Part shown: in pieces, positions 33,803-47,781 of the stretch
Layout of the letters: each line of letters starts with the position of its first letter
How positions within the stretch are numbered: position 1 is the first letter of the stretch
From: Lumbricus terrestris
Lineage: Eukaryota; Annelida; Clitellata; Crassiclitellata; Lumbricidae
Length of the DNA: 64,000 nucleotides
NCBI GenBank assembly: GCA_949752735.1
Contig: OX457043.1
Location: 679,528 to 743,527, forward strand
Reading direction: 5' to 3'
The notes under the pieces: generated by a model
Told to the model about the DNA's origin: nothing
Database searches by the model: none
What the model saw: only the letters and a program-made list of their open reading frames with translations
Position numbers and translations under genes: made by a program

Positions 33803-34100
33803 CCAGAACATCATGCAGAAGCTGATCGGAAGAAAGCTGAGGCTTTTTGGGCACATCTGCAGAATGAAGGACGATAGGAAAATAAAAACGCTGATGTTCG
33901 GCAGGATGGAGGGGACAAATCGAAGAGGGAGACCGCATAGGGAGTGGCTGGACGACATCACCAGGTGGGGAGAGCATCACTCCAAGAGCTGAGTCACGCG
34001 GCGATGGACAGGGGTCGATGGAGGAGCTTGATGAAGACGGCAGTGGACACCTACGGGCGCCGAGCCCACGGTTCCTGATGATGATGATGATGATGATGTT
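33803..34100 (+). mobile_element. LINE 3' end copy 2 (same family, decayed)
   Basis: Matches the last ~290 bp of copy 1, with LFGHICRMKD, NRRGRPHREWLDDI-type coding and the end gggcgccgagcccacggttc plus a longer TGA tail. A frameshift near 33970 (ggtggggagagcatc) breaks the ORF. It is more diverged than copy 1. Confidence 0.82.
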
Positions 34101-34386
34101 TTGGCGATTATTCCAATAGGTCTAATTAATCGTTAAACTCGGGTTACTATCTTTCACCCATGTATTGTATGTGCTATGCACAATTTGTACATATTCGCTA
34201 CGGAGAATAGACAGCCTTAATTGAACAGGCGCATGATGAATTACTGCAGCTGTCTTAAAAATACATGTAGGTACATTATAGTTCCTCTGTCATTCGTTAA
34301 GCTTGTCTCTTTGCCTGGTCGACCATCATTCAGTGAGGTGGTCCATGAACAATTCAACACACTGCTGCAGCAGTCGACGTTGGATA

Positions 34387-36566
34387 CAGGGCCGTAAATC
34401 TGTAGCTAAATGTGGGGAGGGAAAATTGTCCCTTCGGAATTGTGCGTATAGTATACCTCCCCCCAAGAATACCACCCAAAGTTAGTGTTAAAAATTGTTG
34501 GTTCGCACTATAGACCTACTGCACATAGCCTATAATATGTTCAGACTACAGAGAACAACACGACTAGTCACTAGAACCTAGAGGTTCTCTTGCCAAACCG
34601 AAAGAGTTGAAGCATTAGGTCTATTTAGTGTCGTATATTTATCTTCATCTTAACTTCTCCATCTGCATGGTTTAGTAGGCGCATACATTCATCTTTAGCA
34701 ACTCGTTTGTACTGTAAAATGAGCTGTTAACCTGTTACCCGCTTCTGTGTTCAGTGTCAAATGTTTAATGATCAAGTTAAACAACAACACGGTTATATCT
34801 ACAACAATGAGTTGACAAGGGGTTAAAACATGTCTGGACGTTGCGTGAATCTCAGTCAATTATAGGTCTAAGGTGAAAACTAATTTTAATTATACATAAC
34901 TTTCTACTTGCAGGCTAATATAATCCACAACAAATACTTTATAATATCATTTTGTCGTTTTTGCCATCTCTTGCCTATCAATTGTTTTAATAGCTGAATT
35001 TATTTTGACTGAAATCCACAAAATAGGCTGGCTCTCGCTACTTATATATAGCTTCTGTGGACGCTGAAGTATACCCTACTCTGGAGATTGCGATTGCGAT
35101 TACAAATACAAACTGCAACCAAAACAGATTCATTATAGGCCTACTTAGAAGAAATCTGATCATAATGATAACATTATAATGCTATTATACAATGCTGTTA
35201 GTCACTTTTCTGGTGCACAGATTTAGGCAATGGCTAGGCCTAATTGTTTCAAATTTGTTTGTGTATGTGAAAAGCTGTTTTTGATAGGGAATGCAGTGCA
35301 CATTTGCACTATTTTCAAAGCACTTACCAGCACACCATCCACAAGTCATGTGGAAAAACGAAAGAGATGAGACTTCTTAAATCCTTTAACGCACCGCACT
35401 CTATTCACGAATTTTATTTGTTTAAATTTATTTGTAATCCTCTGTGCGGTATAACGTGGTCTTGAGATGATGTGACAGGCCTATCAGTATTTCTCCTTTC
35501 AAATCTGAGAGCCCATGCTTCAAATATGACTAGCCTATGTACTTGTGTATACATGTTATGTATGCATGCATGAACCGTCAATGCACGTATGTAAACTTAT
35601 GTGCCAATTTACAAAGCGCCTCTTACAGTACTATAGCTATTCAGAGGCACTCTCAGCGTGAAAGCCCCGAGGGAATAGGAAAGACCTGAAGCAGTGAATG
35701 GTTGAAGAATGGTTGAAGACGTCACCCTCTAATTAGATCTTAATAAGGATATATAAAGGGAGGTAGGTTATTCAACATAGAAGGGAGCTGACTCGCTTGG
35801 CCACATTGGTAAGGTCGATGGCGGCGCGTCTGTACGCTACTCTCTGAAAGAGAGCGTGCGGGCTACGGTTCGATTCCCAAAGGTGGCTATTTCAGAGAGT
35901 CAAATCTCGGGCTAGAACGGTCCGTCCACGGGGACCTAAATGGCGTTGCGACACTAACCATCTTTGAAATGGCAGTGTCGTTAAACACGTAACAACAACA
36001 TAGAAGGGTCTAATTCCACATGAAAGGGTCTACAATGGCAAAAGCTGGTGTTGGGCCATGTAAGTCCTTGCCCGAGGAACTAGATCAAGTCGATAAGCAA
36101 ACCGATCAGCCGACCGGAGAGGGTGGGAAGGTACTGCAGAGAGGGTTTGTGCACCAAGTGACAAAGGTGCTTAGGAGCTTGTCCATTTTGAGTACAGGTA
36201 GGCCCTATGTATGGTATTGTGTGTGCGTGTGTGTGATTAGCTGTCTTCCTTTCTGCAGTCTTTCATGATGATAGACTATATTGGGCGTGTCAAGTCATAA
36301 ATTCCTCTCTTTGTATTAATAAAGAAGAGATTCTATTGATCAATGAACAGATTTACACCTCTTTTAGCTGTGCGGCTTTTGATCACAGGGCAAATCTTCA
36401 AATATCCACGTTTCGAGCAATGTGCCGTCGTTTACAGCTTGCCGACTCTAGCATTTGTGACGCAGCAGAGAAAAATTGTGGGGAGGGAATTCCTTCACGT
36501 TCCCTCCCCAGCTCTAAATGTGAGAAGGGAATTCCCTCCCTTCCCTCCCCGGGATTTACGGCCCTG
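34387..36566. mobile_element. hAT element, 2.18 kb, non-autonomous
   Basis: Terminal inverted repeat CAGGGCCGTAAATC at both ends (34387-34400, 36553-36566), with an exact 8-bp target duplication gttggata (34379-34386, 36567-36574). Sub-terminal ggggagggaa blocks occur in inverted orientation at both ends. No transposase frame is seen in the AT-rich interior. A SINE is nested at 35798-36000. Confidence 0.9.
35798..36000 (+). mobile_element. tRNA-derived SINE, family 2 (copy 2), nested in the hAT element
   Basis: The head and B box GGTTCGATTCC (35867-35877) and the GGGGACCTAAATGGCGTTGCG body match the copy at 31016. The 3' part is different (cagtgtcgttaaacacgtaacaacaaca). Confidence 0.8.
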
Positions 36567-36574
36567 GTTGGATA

Positions 36575-38640
36575 TATCTGCTGTCTGTTATAACGATACA
36601 ACAACATCATCCATCGAAAACGACGACGAGATGATAAATTGACTTTGACACAAAAAATGAAACGTCGAAACTTCTGGATAAATCCAAACCATCCGGAAAA
36701 CTCACAGCGACTGGAAATCCTCACGTTCCGGGAGATCACCGAAAACTTTTTTGTATAATCATTCAGTCTATCCAGAGTGAATCCAGCAGGATTGGCGACG
36801 ATGAGTGGGGGAGGGGAGATGAGTGGGGGAGGGGAATTGAGGGGGGGAAGAGGGAGAGTGATAGGCATTTAATCCCTAGAGAGTGTGAAGGGTAGGGACA
36901 GATCGGTCAACTAGATATCGACGGCTTTCCGCCCATTCATCCATTCATCCATCCATCCATCCATCCATCCATCCGTTCATCCATCCATCCATCCATCCAG
37001 AGTGTGTTTGTCTGTGAGCAGCATTCGCAACGCATATTCTGATGGATGTGACAGATGAGTTGATCGGCGACAAACAAACAACGAGCGACGAACGATTTCG
37101 CATCGTTGCATTCGATAACTGACTACAATGCTCTGGAACTGTCACAATGGCGATATATATATAAATATTGCCTTCCATCATCTATTGTCTTTTATTCACT
37201 GATTGTCTCATTGATGACTGACTTTGTATCAATAATTATTTTTCATGGCTCTTGTTTATTGGAATGCTTTGATAATTATTTGCAATTGTTATGCGATTTG
37301 TTATAATTAAATCACGATTGCCGATGATATAATTGTTGTCATCAGATAACAATTATTAGCCATAAATGTTGGAACATATTCTGCGGTTTATTAGACTATT
37401 TGTTTGGACATCTGGAATTTCATGATAATTCCAAAAAATAACCTATGTGTACTATAATAGTTCATGTAGGTTATAAATAGAAGCATTGCATTTTATCATA
37501 AAGTAATTTTCTGATAATAGGAATTTGGAACAGTGCGTTTATTTGAATACTTGAACTTTATGGATAGTCTATATGTGATTTATGGATATGTGATTTACGT
37601 CTGGAATTTGCGAAATTGGGAATTAGGAACAATTTGTTTGACCAGAATGTTTGAACCGACAAGATCGTTTTGATTAAATGTCGAATTCTGCGAAATTAAG
37701 AATAGCGATAGTCGAGATTGGGCAGTCGAGATTGGGTAGTCGAGATTGGGTAGTCGAGATTGGGTAGTCGAGATTGGGTATGAGGAGCAAAAAGAGGGGA
37801 ATAGCAGGGGAAAGGATGATAGAGAAGAAGAAAGGAAAGAAGGGAAACATAGACAGACATGCAGAGACATGACATGACAAGATAACGATGATGAAGAGAA
37901 CGCTCTATTTGCCTTCAGGTCGTGGCTTTACAGATGAGTCAATTAGCGAAGATAATTACCAGCTTCCAACATCCGGGTGATGCCTCTCTTTCCTACGCTA
38001 TATAAATCACACAAGTCATCGTCTGTTGCAGCTCTCAACGAGTCATCGTGTTCTTGAAGAGTCAGACGTCAACCAACCACCGTTGATGCCAGTCCCAAGC
38101 CTGGAGAGAGGAGGAGGGAGACCTTACAATGACTCATCGTCGTCGTTTACAACTTCAACTATGCGACTACCAACACCGTAATTGATCCGTAACAATCGTT
38201 ATTGTGTTCATAATGTAATGTAACGTACAAGCGTATTTGGCACATTTTGATATTACAGGCATAGATACTTTTGTTAGATCTACTGTAATAACAGAACTAA
38301 TAATTGTTATGCTATAGAAACTATAATTATAACAAGAACTTTACATAGAAAATATCAAACAAACTTTTTGTTACGAGAACAATAATATAGCAGCAAACAA
38401 TGTCATTGTTCGTGTAATCTGTTCTTGGGTTCGGTTTGACATCTAGAATCTTTGTCAATGAAAGAAGATATTGCTACAAATCATTTATTTAACGCATTCC
38501 ATGAAGACTAGAATATTGCAGATGTAATTGCAAATTTTATCTAACCGTTTCATGCAATTGCAATTTTAACATCATTATGACGCATTTAGTCTCTATGCTT
38601 ATTATAGTTGTAATGGAACAGTTGTGTAGCTAATTTTCTC
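36575..38640. other. No gene seen; CATC run and 14-bp repeat
   Basis: Gatgagtgggggaggg duplication at 36800-36835, (CATC)n at 36932-36997, and five copies of a 14-bp gtcgagattgggta unit at 37711-37780. The rest is AT-rich unique sequence. Confidence 0.55.
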
Positions 38641-39320
38641 TGTCTTTCTCTCTATCCATCTATCTGTCTCTGTCTGTCTCTGTCTGTCTGTCTGTCTGTC
38701 TCACTCTCTTTCTTTTGTAGTCTGGTCTGTGACTTAACTATGTAGTGAACGGACATTAGGGAGCAGAAGAAATTGGCTTCTAGCATGACGTCATTCACCT
38801 GTCGGGTAAGGTCTTTGATCTTCAGGGAGGCGGTCAGACGGTCAGAGGAGTGGGAGAGGTGGACATGGTGGAGCAGATGGAGTAGTGGGATGGAATAGGT
38901 GGATTCATTGGAGTGGGTGGAGTGGGTGGATGTTGTGCAGAGGAATGGATGTTGATGTGACAAGCTAAACACAGCCATCGTCGTCGTCTCCTATTCTAAG
39001 GATCCGTCAATCGTCGACCGCAGAGAACTGGATAGATCTAAGCGGAGTGGAAAGGAGGGAAGAAAGAGAGGAAGGAATGGATGGAGGAAGAATCGATGGA
39101 TGGATGAAAGGGAAGTTGGAACGGATGGATGGATGGTTGGAAGAAATTAAGGATGGAAAAGGGATGGAAAGAGGATCGGAAGGAAAAAGGAGAGCATGGA
39201 AAAGAATGATGAGGTTGGAAGAAGAGATGGAAGAATGGATTTGATGAGAAACGACGAATGGAAGAAGAAGAATCGATGGAAGGATATTATTGGGTAAAGA
39301 TGGATGGATGTAAGGAAAGA
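38641..39320. repeat. CTGT tract, GGTGGA patches, GGATGGA tract
   Basis: TCTG run at 38655-38702, ggagtgggtgga-like patches at 38870-38940, and GGAAGGATGGAT-rich sequence at 39045-39315. No gene seen. Confidence 0.7.
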
Positions 39321-39328
39321 CGGAGGGA

Positions 39329-39833
39329 AGCTTGTCAGGTAGAACTGGAACAGACAGACAGACAGACAGAGATACTTAGTAAGTATATGTGTGTGAGTGT
39401 TGTCGTCATTAAGCGCGAGTGATGGGTGGAATGATAGAAGGAAGGAGTAATTAGAAAAGAGGAAAGCAAAGCACAATGGAATGAATAAATGGAAGGAGTA
39501 AAAGAAAGAAAGGAGGATCTTTGATGGAGTAAACATGGTCGTCTATCCACCAGACGTGTATTCCCTGCTCCATCCATCCCTCTTTCCATAAAACGGAAGA
39601 GACCCTTCCTCCCTTCCTCTCTTCCACATCTCAAGAGTCTCTTCTGTGTCGTTGACAGAAAGTGAAGTGCATGGCGCCTTCCACAGAATTGCTTTCGATC
39701 TTCGTTGGCGCCATATAAGTCGGTGCATCTCTAGCAAACTTAAATACTTAATGACGACAACACTCACACATATACTTACTAAGTATCTCTGTCTGTATGT
39801 CTGTCTGTCTGTTCCAGTTCTACCTGACAAGCT
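39329..39833. mobile_element. Inverted repeat with ~86-bp arms (foldback-like)
   Basis: Arms 39329-39413 and 39747-39833 are reverse complements (outer end agcttgtcaggtagaactgg), with an internal ACAG microsatellite differing by about one unit. The 333-bp interior is non-coding. It may be a foldback transposon. No target duplication was identified. Confidence 0.7.
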
Positions 39834-39949
39834 AAACTAGATCGTAAAAATTGCAGAAAGTTACTCAGCCAACAAGGAAAGGAATCGAGAGGTGGCGATA
39901 CTTGGAAGGCGACGAAAGTCATTAAACAGATTCACAAAAAGACATTTCA

Positions 39950-40206
39950 CCTTTTCTTCCACCTCCATCATCCAAATCAATCTCATCCTCCTCATCCTCC
40001 TCATCCTCCCTCCATTCTCCTCACATGCCTCCTTCTCATCCTTTATATTCTCCTCTCTGTCTCTGTCTCTGCCTCTCTCTTGCTGTCTACGTAATAGGTC
40101 GCTGAACACCGTTGCAACAGATGACGAATCGAATAAAGAGAAGAACACTCCGCTCAGATTTCGAAGAAATGCAAAACCAGACAGACAGACAGACAGACAG
40201 ACACAC

Positions 40207-40237
<31 letters not shown>

Positions 40238-40345
40238 CAAAGAGACACACACACAAACAGACAGACAAACAGACAGACACACACAAACAGACAGACAGAC
40301 ACACGGACGGACGGACGGACAGACAGACAGACAGTGGAATGGTGT
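39950..40345. repeat. TCCTCA tract and (ACAG)n
   Basis: Pyrimidine-rich tcatcctcctcatcc at 39980-40085, then ACAG/ACAC run at 40178-40335. Confidence 0.85.
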
Positions 40346-41500
<1,155 letters not shown>

Positions 41501-41835
41501 GAGCGTCAGGCAGACAGACGGACAGATATCGAGACAGAAAAAGAGTAAGCAACGGGGAGAGACAGACAGACATAGTTATGTACATGTACAGTCTAATTGT
41601 ATATATATATACATTTACAGAGAGAGAGAGACAGACAGACAGGCAGACAGATAGACAGAAAGACAGAGAGAGACAGAGGTGGAGACTGAGACAGAAAGAC
41701 ACAGATAGATAAACAGACAGAGACGGACAGAGGAGGAGAAGGAGGAAGAGGATTAGGAAGATTCAGTCACAGACATGCAGACAGACAGGCAGACAGGCAG
41801 ACAGGCAGACAGGCAGACAGGCAGACAGACAGTGG
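41501..41835. repeat. CAGA-rich tract with AGACAGGC array
   Basis: Degenerate ACAG sequence. Five to six copies of gcagacag at 41780-41830. Confidence 0.85.
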
Positions 41836-42515
41836 TGACAAGACGAACGCGCATCATGATGATAGGAATAAAATGTAGGTTGGTCGACTTAGTGAAAGCA
41901 ACACTTCTGACATTTGAGAAACCCATCTCCATGGAAATCGTGATGAATTATTAAAAAGGTTTTTTTCTTATGTGGAATTTTAGCGGATCAGAAACAAGCA
42001 GAGGCACAGATACAAATGAGCATCCACATAGACAAACACCTGGAGAGACATGCAGCCCAATATGAACATCCAGGATAGGAGGGCAGGCTCATTAACACGA
42101 ATGACGTCTATACCGCCAGATTGTATACACAATAGAAGAAATGGAAATCATAAAGAATGGACTACGTGACAATGTAGAGAAGAATTGATAGATTGATTAA
42201 AGTTGTTAAACTTTGCAGCACGGAGTTATGGGTAAATAATAACCCCAGGGTATTTGAATGTTGATTGTGGAGCCACTGAAGGAAAGTCTAATTTGTTGCT
42301 TGTGTTTGTACAATTGTGCAGTGTAAATGCTTCGCCAATGACACTACAACCACCCGAATGACACTGGTTGAGTTCGAAGGATTCTCAGTTTGATTCAATT
42401 TTATAAAGTGTCATGGGGTAAAACTCTATTTACCCCATTTTACGGTCGGCGTCGTCTTTTCAAGTTGCATCACCAGCGCGATTGAAATTATGGTAATCAT
42501 GATGATCCGAAGATA
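41836..42515. other. No gene seen
   Basis: Unique AT-rich sequence. Nothing recognisable on either strand. Confidence 0.4.
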
Positions 42516-42517
42516 TG

Positions 42518-42555
42518 AGAGAGAGAGAGAGACAAAGAGACAGAGAGAAAGACAA

Positions 42556-42587
<32 letters not shown>

Positions 42588-42673
42588 TAACTAACAGAGA
42601 GACAGAGAAACTGAGAGAGAAAGAGAGAGCCAGAGAGAGAGAGACAAAGACATAGAAAGAGAGAGAGAGACAT

Positions 42674-42732
<59 letters not shown>

Positions 42733-43225
42733 GACAGAGACAGAGACAGAGACAGAGACAGAGACAGAGACAGACAGAGACAGAGACAGAGACAGACAGA
42801 GACAGAGACAAAGACACAGAAAGAGAGAGAGAGAGTGAGAGAGATTGATTGATCAGCTGACTGAGATGAAGCGTGGGATGCTGCGATGCCATAGTAACCG
42901 AGTCTGCGATTGGATAGAGAGATGGACACCACTGCACAAGGCAATGAACTGGAACAAGAGACAGAAGAATAAGAAGAGCTGAGAAGACAGAATAGGAATC
43001 AGGGCAAAAACTGAAAGAAGAGAATGGATCGGAGCTGATGTTGAAGAGGAAGAAAAGGCGGAGGAGGAAGCCGAGAAAGAAGAAGAGGTAGAAGAGGAGG
43101 CGGAAGAGGAACAGGAGGAAGAGAAGGAAAAAGAAGAAGAGGAAAAGGAAGAAGAAGAAGAGGAAGAGGAGAAAAAAGAGCAAGGGCATAATGAGGAAGA
43201 GCAGGAAATAGAGAAAGGCGAACAA
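42518..43225. repeat. GAGA/CAGAGA tract and GAAGAGG tract
   Basis: GA and CAGAGA repeats at 42518-42845, a unique spacer, then a GAAGAGGAG tract at 43035-43215. ORFs are low-complexity. Confidence 0.85.
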
Positions 43226-44115
43226 TAATAAGAATACAAAGACGGTGGCGACTGTTTTGCCAGTTCAGCTCCAACTCGTGACGAGTTCATCGAACAATTC
43301 CTGGAAATCTACGAAGTCGTCGATTACAATTTTATTTACAGTCGTAATCGTAATCTTAACATTCATTTAGCGCTTCTCGAAAGCTGAACCGAAACTTATC
43401 AACGAGTTTTGCGTCGTTACAGAGAGATCATCTAGAGATATCAACTGGTGATTCGAGCCCGGTTACCATGGAGACCAAAGAGGAGTGGATGGAGGGGAGG
43501 CTTTGAAGAGAATGGAGTTTGGGTGAAACGGTAAAGTTAATGTTCTTTTTCCAAGTTCATCGAGATTCGTAAAATTCTGCTCTGGTCCAAAATATCTGTC
43601 CGGAACAAACGTTCCGGACAGAGGTTATCAACCGACGTAGAAAATAATATTTCAGTTCTAAAGATCAATTTGAACAATAGCCTATTATCAGTAAAACGTT
43701 TTACTCAAGATCCCTACATGGCTACCGACCATTCGTAGGAGGAGGAGAAGGAGAGGGAGTAGCAGCAGGAATAGAGGGAGTAGGAGGCTAGAATCTGAAC
43801 TCCCTACGACACAAGTCCAACAACGTAACATCATCTCAGCAACATTGTTTATTTCTTACCCCCCTTTCTCCACCTTTCATTTGTCCCCAGCCTCACAGAA
43901 ACATGACATTTACCGTGACTTTAAAAAAATCATTCAAAGGGAACGTTTTCCGCAGCGATTCCTTTGTCGACCACACCGTTCTTATCTTCTCCGCATAGTC
44001 CCTTCCTAGCTTTGCCTAATCTTTGAAGACCAGACTTTAATTTAGGTCTCTGCTCTTTTCTCTGCCTGATGTCCATGAGGATAAACTGAGCTCCCGACAT
44101 TGCCGACATGTCTAA
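43226..44115. other. No gene; degraded SINE-like block at 43345-43480
   Basis: At 43360-43440 sequence with tttagcgcttctcgaaagct and acttatcaacgag resembles blocks near 2710 and 46940, and ends near a B-box-like gattcgagcc. The rest is unique. Confidence 0.4.
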
Positions 44116-44119
44116 TTTT

Positions 44120-45668
44120 GTCTATGGTCATTGGACATTGCTATGGACAATTGACATGTCTATGGACATTGCTATGGAGATTGCTATGGACATGTCTATG
44201 GACATGTCTATGGACATGTCTATGGACATTGCTATGGACAATTGACATGTCTATGGACATTGCTATGGAGATTGCTATGGACATGTCTATGGACATGTCT
44301 ATGGACATTGCTATGGACATTGCTATGGACAATTGACATGTCTATGGACATTGCTATGGAGATTGCTATGGACATGTCTATGGACATGTCTATGGACATT
44401 GCTATGGACATTGCTATGGACAATTGACATGTCTATGGACATTGCTATGGACATTGCTATGGACATTGGACATTGCTATGGACATTGTCTGTGGTCTATG
44501 GACATTGGACATTGCTATGGACATTGCTATGGACATTGGACATTGCTATAGACATGTCTGTGGTCTATGGGCATTGCTATGAACATTGGACATTGCTATG
44601 GACATTGCTATGGACATTGGACATTGCTATGGACATTGCTATGGACATTGGACATTGCTATGGAGATTGCTATGGACATGTCTATGGACATGTCTATGGA
44701 CATTGCTATGGACATTGCTATGGACAATTGACATGTCTATGGACATTGCTATGGAGATTGCTATGGACATGTCTATGGACATGTCTATGGACATTGCTAT
44801 GGACATTGCTATGGACAATTGACATGTCTATGGACATTGCTATGGACATTGCTATGGACATTGCTATGGACATTGTTATGGACAAGTCTATGGACATTGC
44901 TATGGACAAGTCTATGGACATTGGACATTGCTATGGACATTGTCTGTGGTCTATGGACATTGGACATTGCTATGGACATTGCTATGGACATTGGACATTG
45001 CTATAGACATGTCTGTGGTCTATGGGCATTGCTATGGACATTGGACATTGCTATGGACATTGCTATGGACATTGGAAATTGCTATGGACATTGCTATGGA
45101 CATTGGACATTGCTATGGACATTGTCTGTGGTCTATGGGCATTGCTATGGACATTGGACATTGCTATGGACATTGCTATGGACATTGGACATTGCTATGG
45201 ACATTGCTATGGACATTGGACATTGCTATGGACATTGTCTGTGGTCTATGGGCATTGCTATGGACATTGGACATTGCTATGGACATTGCTATGGACATTG
45301 GAAATTGCTATGGACATTGCTATGGACATTGCTATGGACATTGTCTGTGGTCTATGGGCATTGCTATGGACATTGGACATTGCTATGGACATTGCTATGG
45401 ACATTGGACATTGCTATGGACATTGCTATGGACATGTCTATGGACATTGCTATGGCCATTGTCTGTGGTCTATGGACATATTTTGACATTGCTATGGACA
45501 TGTCTATGGACATTGCTATGGACATGTCTATGGACATTGCTATGGACATTGCTATGGACATGTCTATGGACATTGCTATGGACATTGGACATTGTTATGG
45601 ACATGTCTATGGACATTGGACATTGCTATGGACATTACTATGGACATGTCTGTGGTCTATGGACATTG
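44120..45668. repeat. 12-bp satellite (ATGGACATTGCT) with higher-order structure
   Basis: About 1.55 kb of units atggacattgct and atggacatgtct, with shorter joints (attggacattgct, tgtctgtggtct). A 91-bp higher-order block containing caattgacatgtc repeats several times in the left half. A second block with gtctgtggtctatgggc dominates the right half. All ORFs here are read-through. Confidence 0.95.
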
Positions 45669-45925
45669 AGCGACGACGGCTTCTCTTCTGCATCGGAAGT
45701 GACTTGGCCGCCGTCGCATTCCGTTGCTACGTCGAGATGCAAGAATGTAGAACTATAGACAGCGAAATTATCCTTTCCACCGGTGGCGCGTGGTTATGGA
45801 GAGACATACTAATCATGCTTGCTGGCAGACAGACAACCAAACAGACCGAGAAGAGAGCACTGCCGAATGACATCATTCTTCCTGAATAACTTAAACTACA
45901 TCGAAAAATTAATGTCGTCAATAGT
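45669..45925. other. No gene established
   Basis: Unique sequence after the satellite. The frame entering from the satellite runs to 45889 but shows no recognisable motif. Confidence 0.4.
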
Positions 45926-46215
45926 TTCATTCATTCATTCATTCATTCATTCATTCATTCATTCATTCATTCGGACATTTATATAGCGCTCCTTCAAGAA
46001 AAAACTACTCAGAGGAGCTCCCGACTCCAGCGCGCCCAAAAAGAACAGTTATAAGTTTAGTAAGGAAGGATCCTGGAAGAGTCCCAGGATGTAGACGTAG
46101 CTCAAAAGGAAGGCCATTCCAGACCACTGGGTCAACCGCAGAAAAAGCTCGATTCTTCATGGTAGTAGTACGAGCAAAAGGAACTAAGAGGACTCCCTTA
46201 TCATAGATGGTATAA
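45926..46215 (-). mobile_element. (ATTC)n run and SINE-tail-bearing repeat
   Basis: ATTC tetranucleotide run at 45926-45972. It is followed on the minus strand by an element whose 3' end, gggagctcctctgagtag plus gcgctatataaatg, matches the tail of SINE family 1. Its body is unrelated. Confidence 0.6.
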
Positions 46216-46229
46216 ACTTTACCTTCTTC

Positions 46230-46540
46230 TCAATCCTCTTCCTCTTCTCTTCAGCTTTCTCCAACTCCTCCAACTCTTGCCATTCGTCCATCTCCTCCTC
46301 TTCCCCTTATGCATCCTCCATCCGACCCGAGACAATGTGTTTCAGCAGTTTTTTCCCTCCATTCAATCCAACTGCTGAGCATACAGTGTCTCTCAACAGA
46401 TGTGACTTTCATCGACCGTCCACCCCCGGCATCCTAGACGCAGCACCATCACCTCCCGACCCTCCTCCTCCTCCTCCTCCTCCTCCTCCTCCTCCTCCTC
46501 CTCCTCCTCCTCCTCCTCCTCCTCCTCCTCCTCCTCGTCT
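46230..46540. repeat. Pyrimidine-rich tract and (CTC)n
   Basis: TCCTCTTC-rich at 46230-46320 and a pure CTC/CCT run at 46460-46537. Confidence 0.93.
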
Positions 46541-47488
46541 AATGACCCACTAGAGGAAAAGACCAATGAACCCTTTTACACCATTGACCTTCTTTCCCCT
46601 CCAATCCACTTCCAACCCTTCGCAATCCATCCGATGTCTCTCCACGTTTCCACTTCTAATCCACTGAAGGATTGTCTACAGAAATAGTTACACAGAACCA
46701 AACCAGGTGGCACCAGTCTAGAAAAAAGCCGACAATAAATTTCCCCCGTGAGATACTCCGCCAATTAGCTACAGACGAATCCTCTGCAAGACAAGAAATA
46801 CATTTTGATTCTTGGAAAAGTCTTACACATGTCGAATCCACCTAATGAGAAGGTCTTAACCAGACTGGTTTAAGTATTAATTTAAATACTAAAATACCAA
46901 AGCTACTTTCACTTAATTTGTAATCGTATTTTCAATTTTCTAAAGCGTTATTCTGAAGCTATGCGCTGCAAGGCACCAGCTTATTCACGAGCGCTGCGTC
47001 GTATCAGAGAGATTGTCGAGATATTATATCAATCCGATTCCAATAATGGCAGATAGACAAGAGAGAAAGGAAATATAGCTGATTGCAAGCTATTTAGTCT
47101 ATTATGGTTAATAAAACTTGTTGTAATAAACCAATTCGATCCAAATTCTTCCATACTTCTGATCTTCCTCGTTATTCCGTTAAAAAATATCCACCCACGC
47201 TTTGCAGTTTTTACCCTTAACCCAACACTTGGAAAAAATCCAGCAATACTTGCCCCTGAGCGATTCTTTCTTTACCTAGTGTCTGCGATCAGAACCCTTG
47301 CCAGGTGCCAGCCAGTGTCTCATCTAGGTACCTGCCGGGGAGGCGAAGTTCCCCAGGAATGACATTCACCCCGGAAAATATAAGAGCTAAGTTTTTTTTA
47401 CATCTATGGTGCATCACACGAACGTTTTTCTATTATACGAAGAAATTGTTGTGAAGTAGTAGTAGTTGCAGTTTAACGTCACTGAGCG
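46541..47488. other. No gene; degraded SINE-like block at 46925-47060
   Basis: The block with cttattcacgagcgctgcgtc resembles those near 2750 and 43395. Otherwise unique AT-rich sequence. Confidence 0.4.
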
Positions 47489-47608
47489 CAAGGGCGGATC
47501 CAGGGGGGCCAATCCGGCCATGCCCCCCCCCATTTAAAAATTGCATGGGACGTGGCCCCCCCCATTTGGTTTCAACAAGTACTTTTTTCAAAAAAATTGG
47601 CCGATGAC

Positions 47609-47639
<31 letters not shown>

Positions 47640-47773
47640 TCATCAGTTTTTTCGGCGGTTGAAATGGTATGTCTTCCCCGGAAAATTGTTTTCAGCGGTG
47701 TAAAAAAAAATTTTTCGCCGGCAACACCAAAAATTTTGGCCCCCCCCTTCGAAAATTTCTGTATCCGCCCTTG
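47489..47773. mobile_element. hAT-type MITE, 285 bp
   Basis: Ends CAAGGGCGGATCCAGG and the complement of CAAGGGCGGATACAG, with an exact 8-bp duplication actgagcg (47481-47488, 47774-47781). The interior includes an A homopolymer (47610-47637) and C-runs. Best-preserved copy of the 3027/10031 family. Confidence 0.92.
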
Positions 47774-47781
47774 ACTGAGCG

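Noticed and set aside
44473..45889. ORFs of up to 356 codons with WTLLW repeats
   Set aside because: Frames of the 12-bp satellite. Only the last few dozen codons leave the array and they match nothing known to me.
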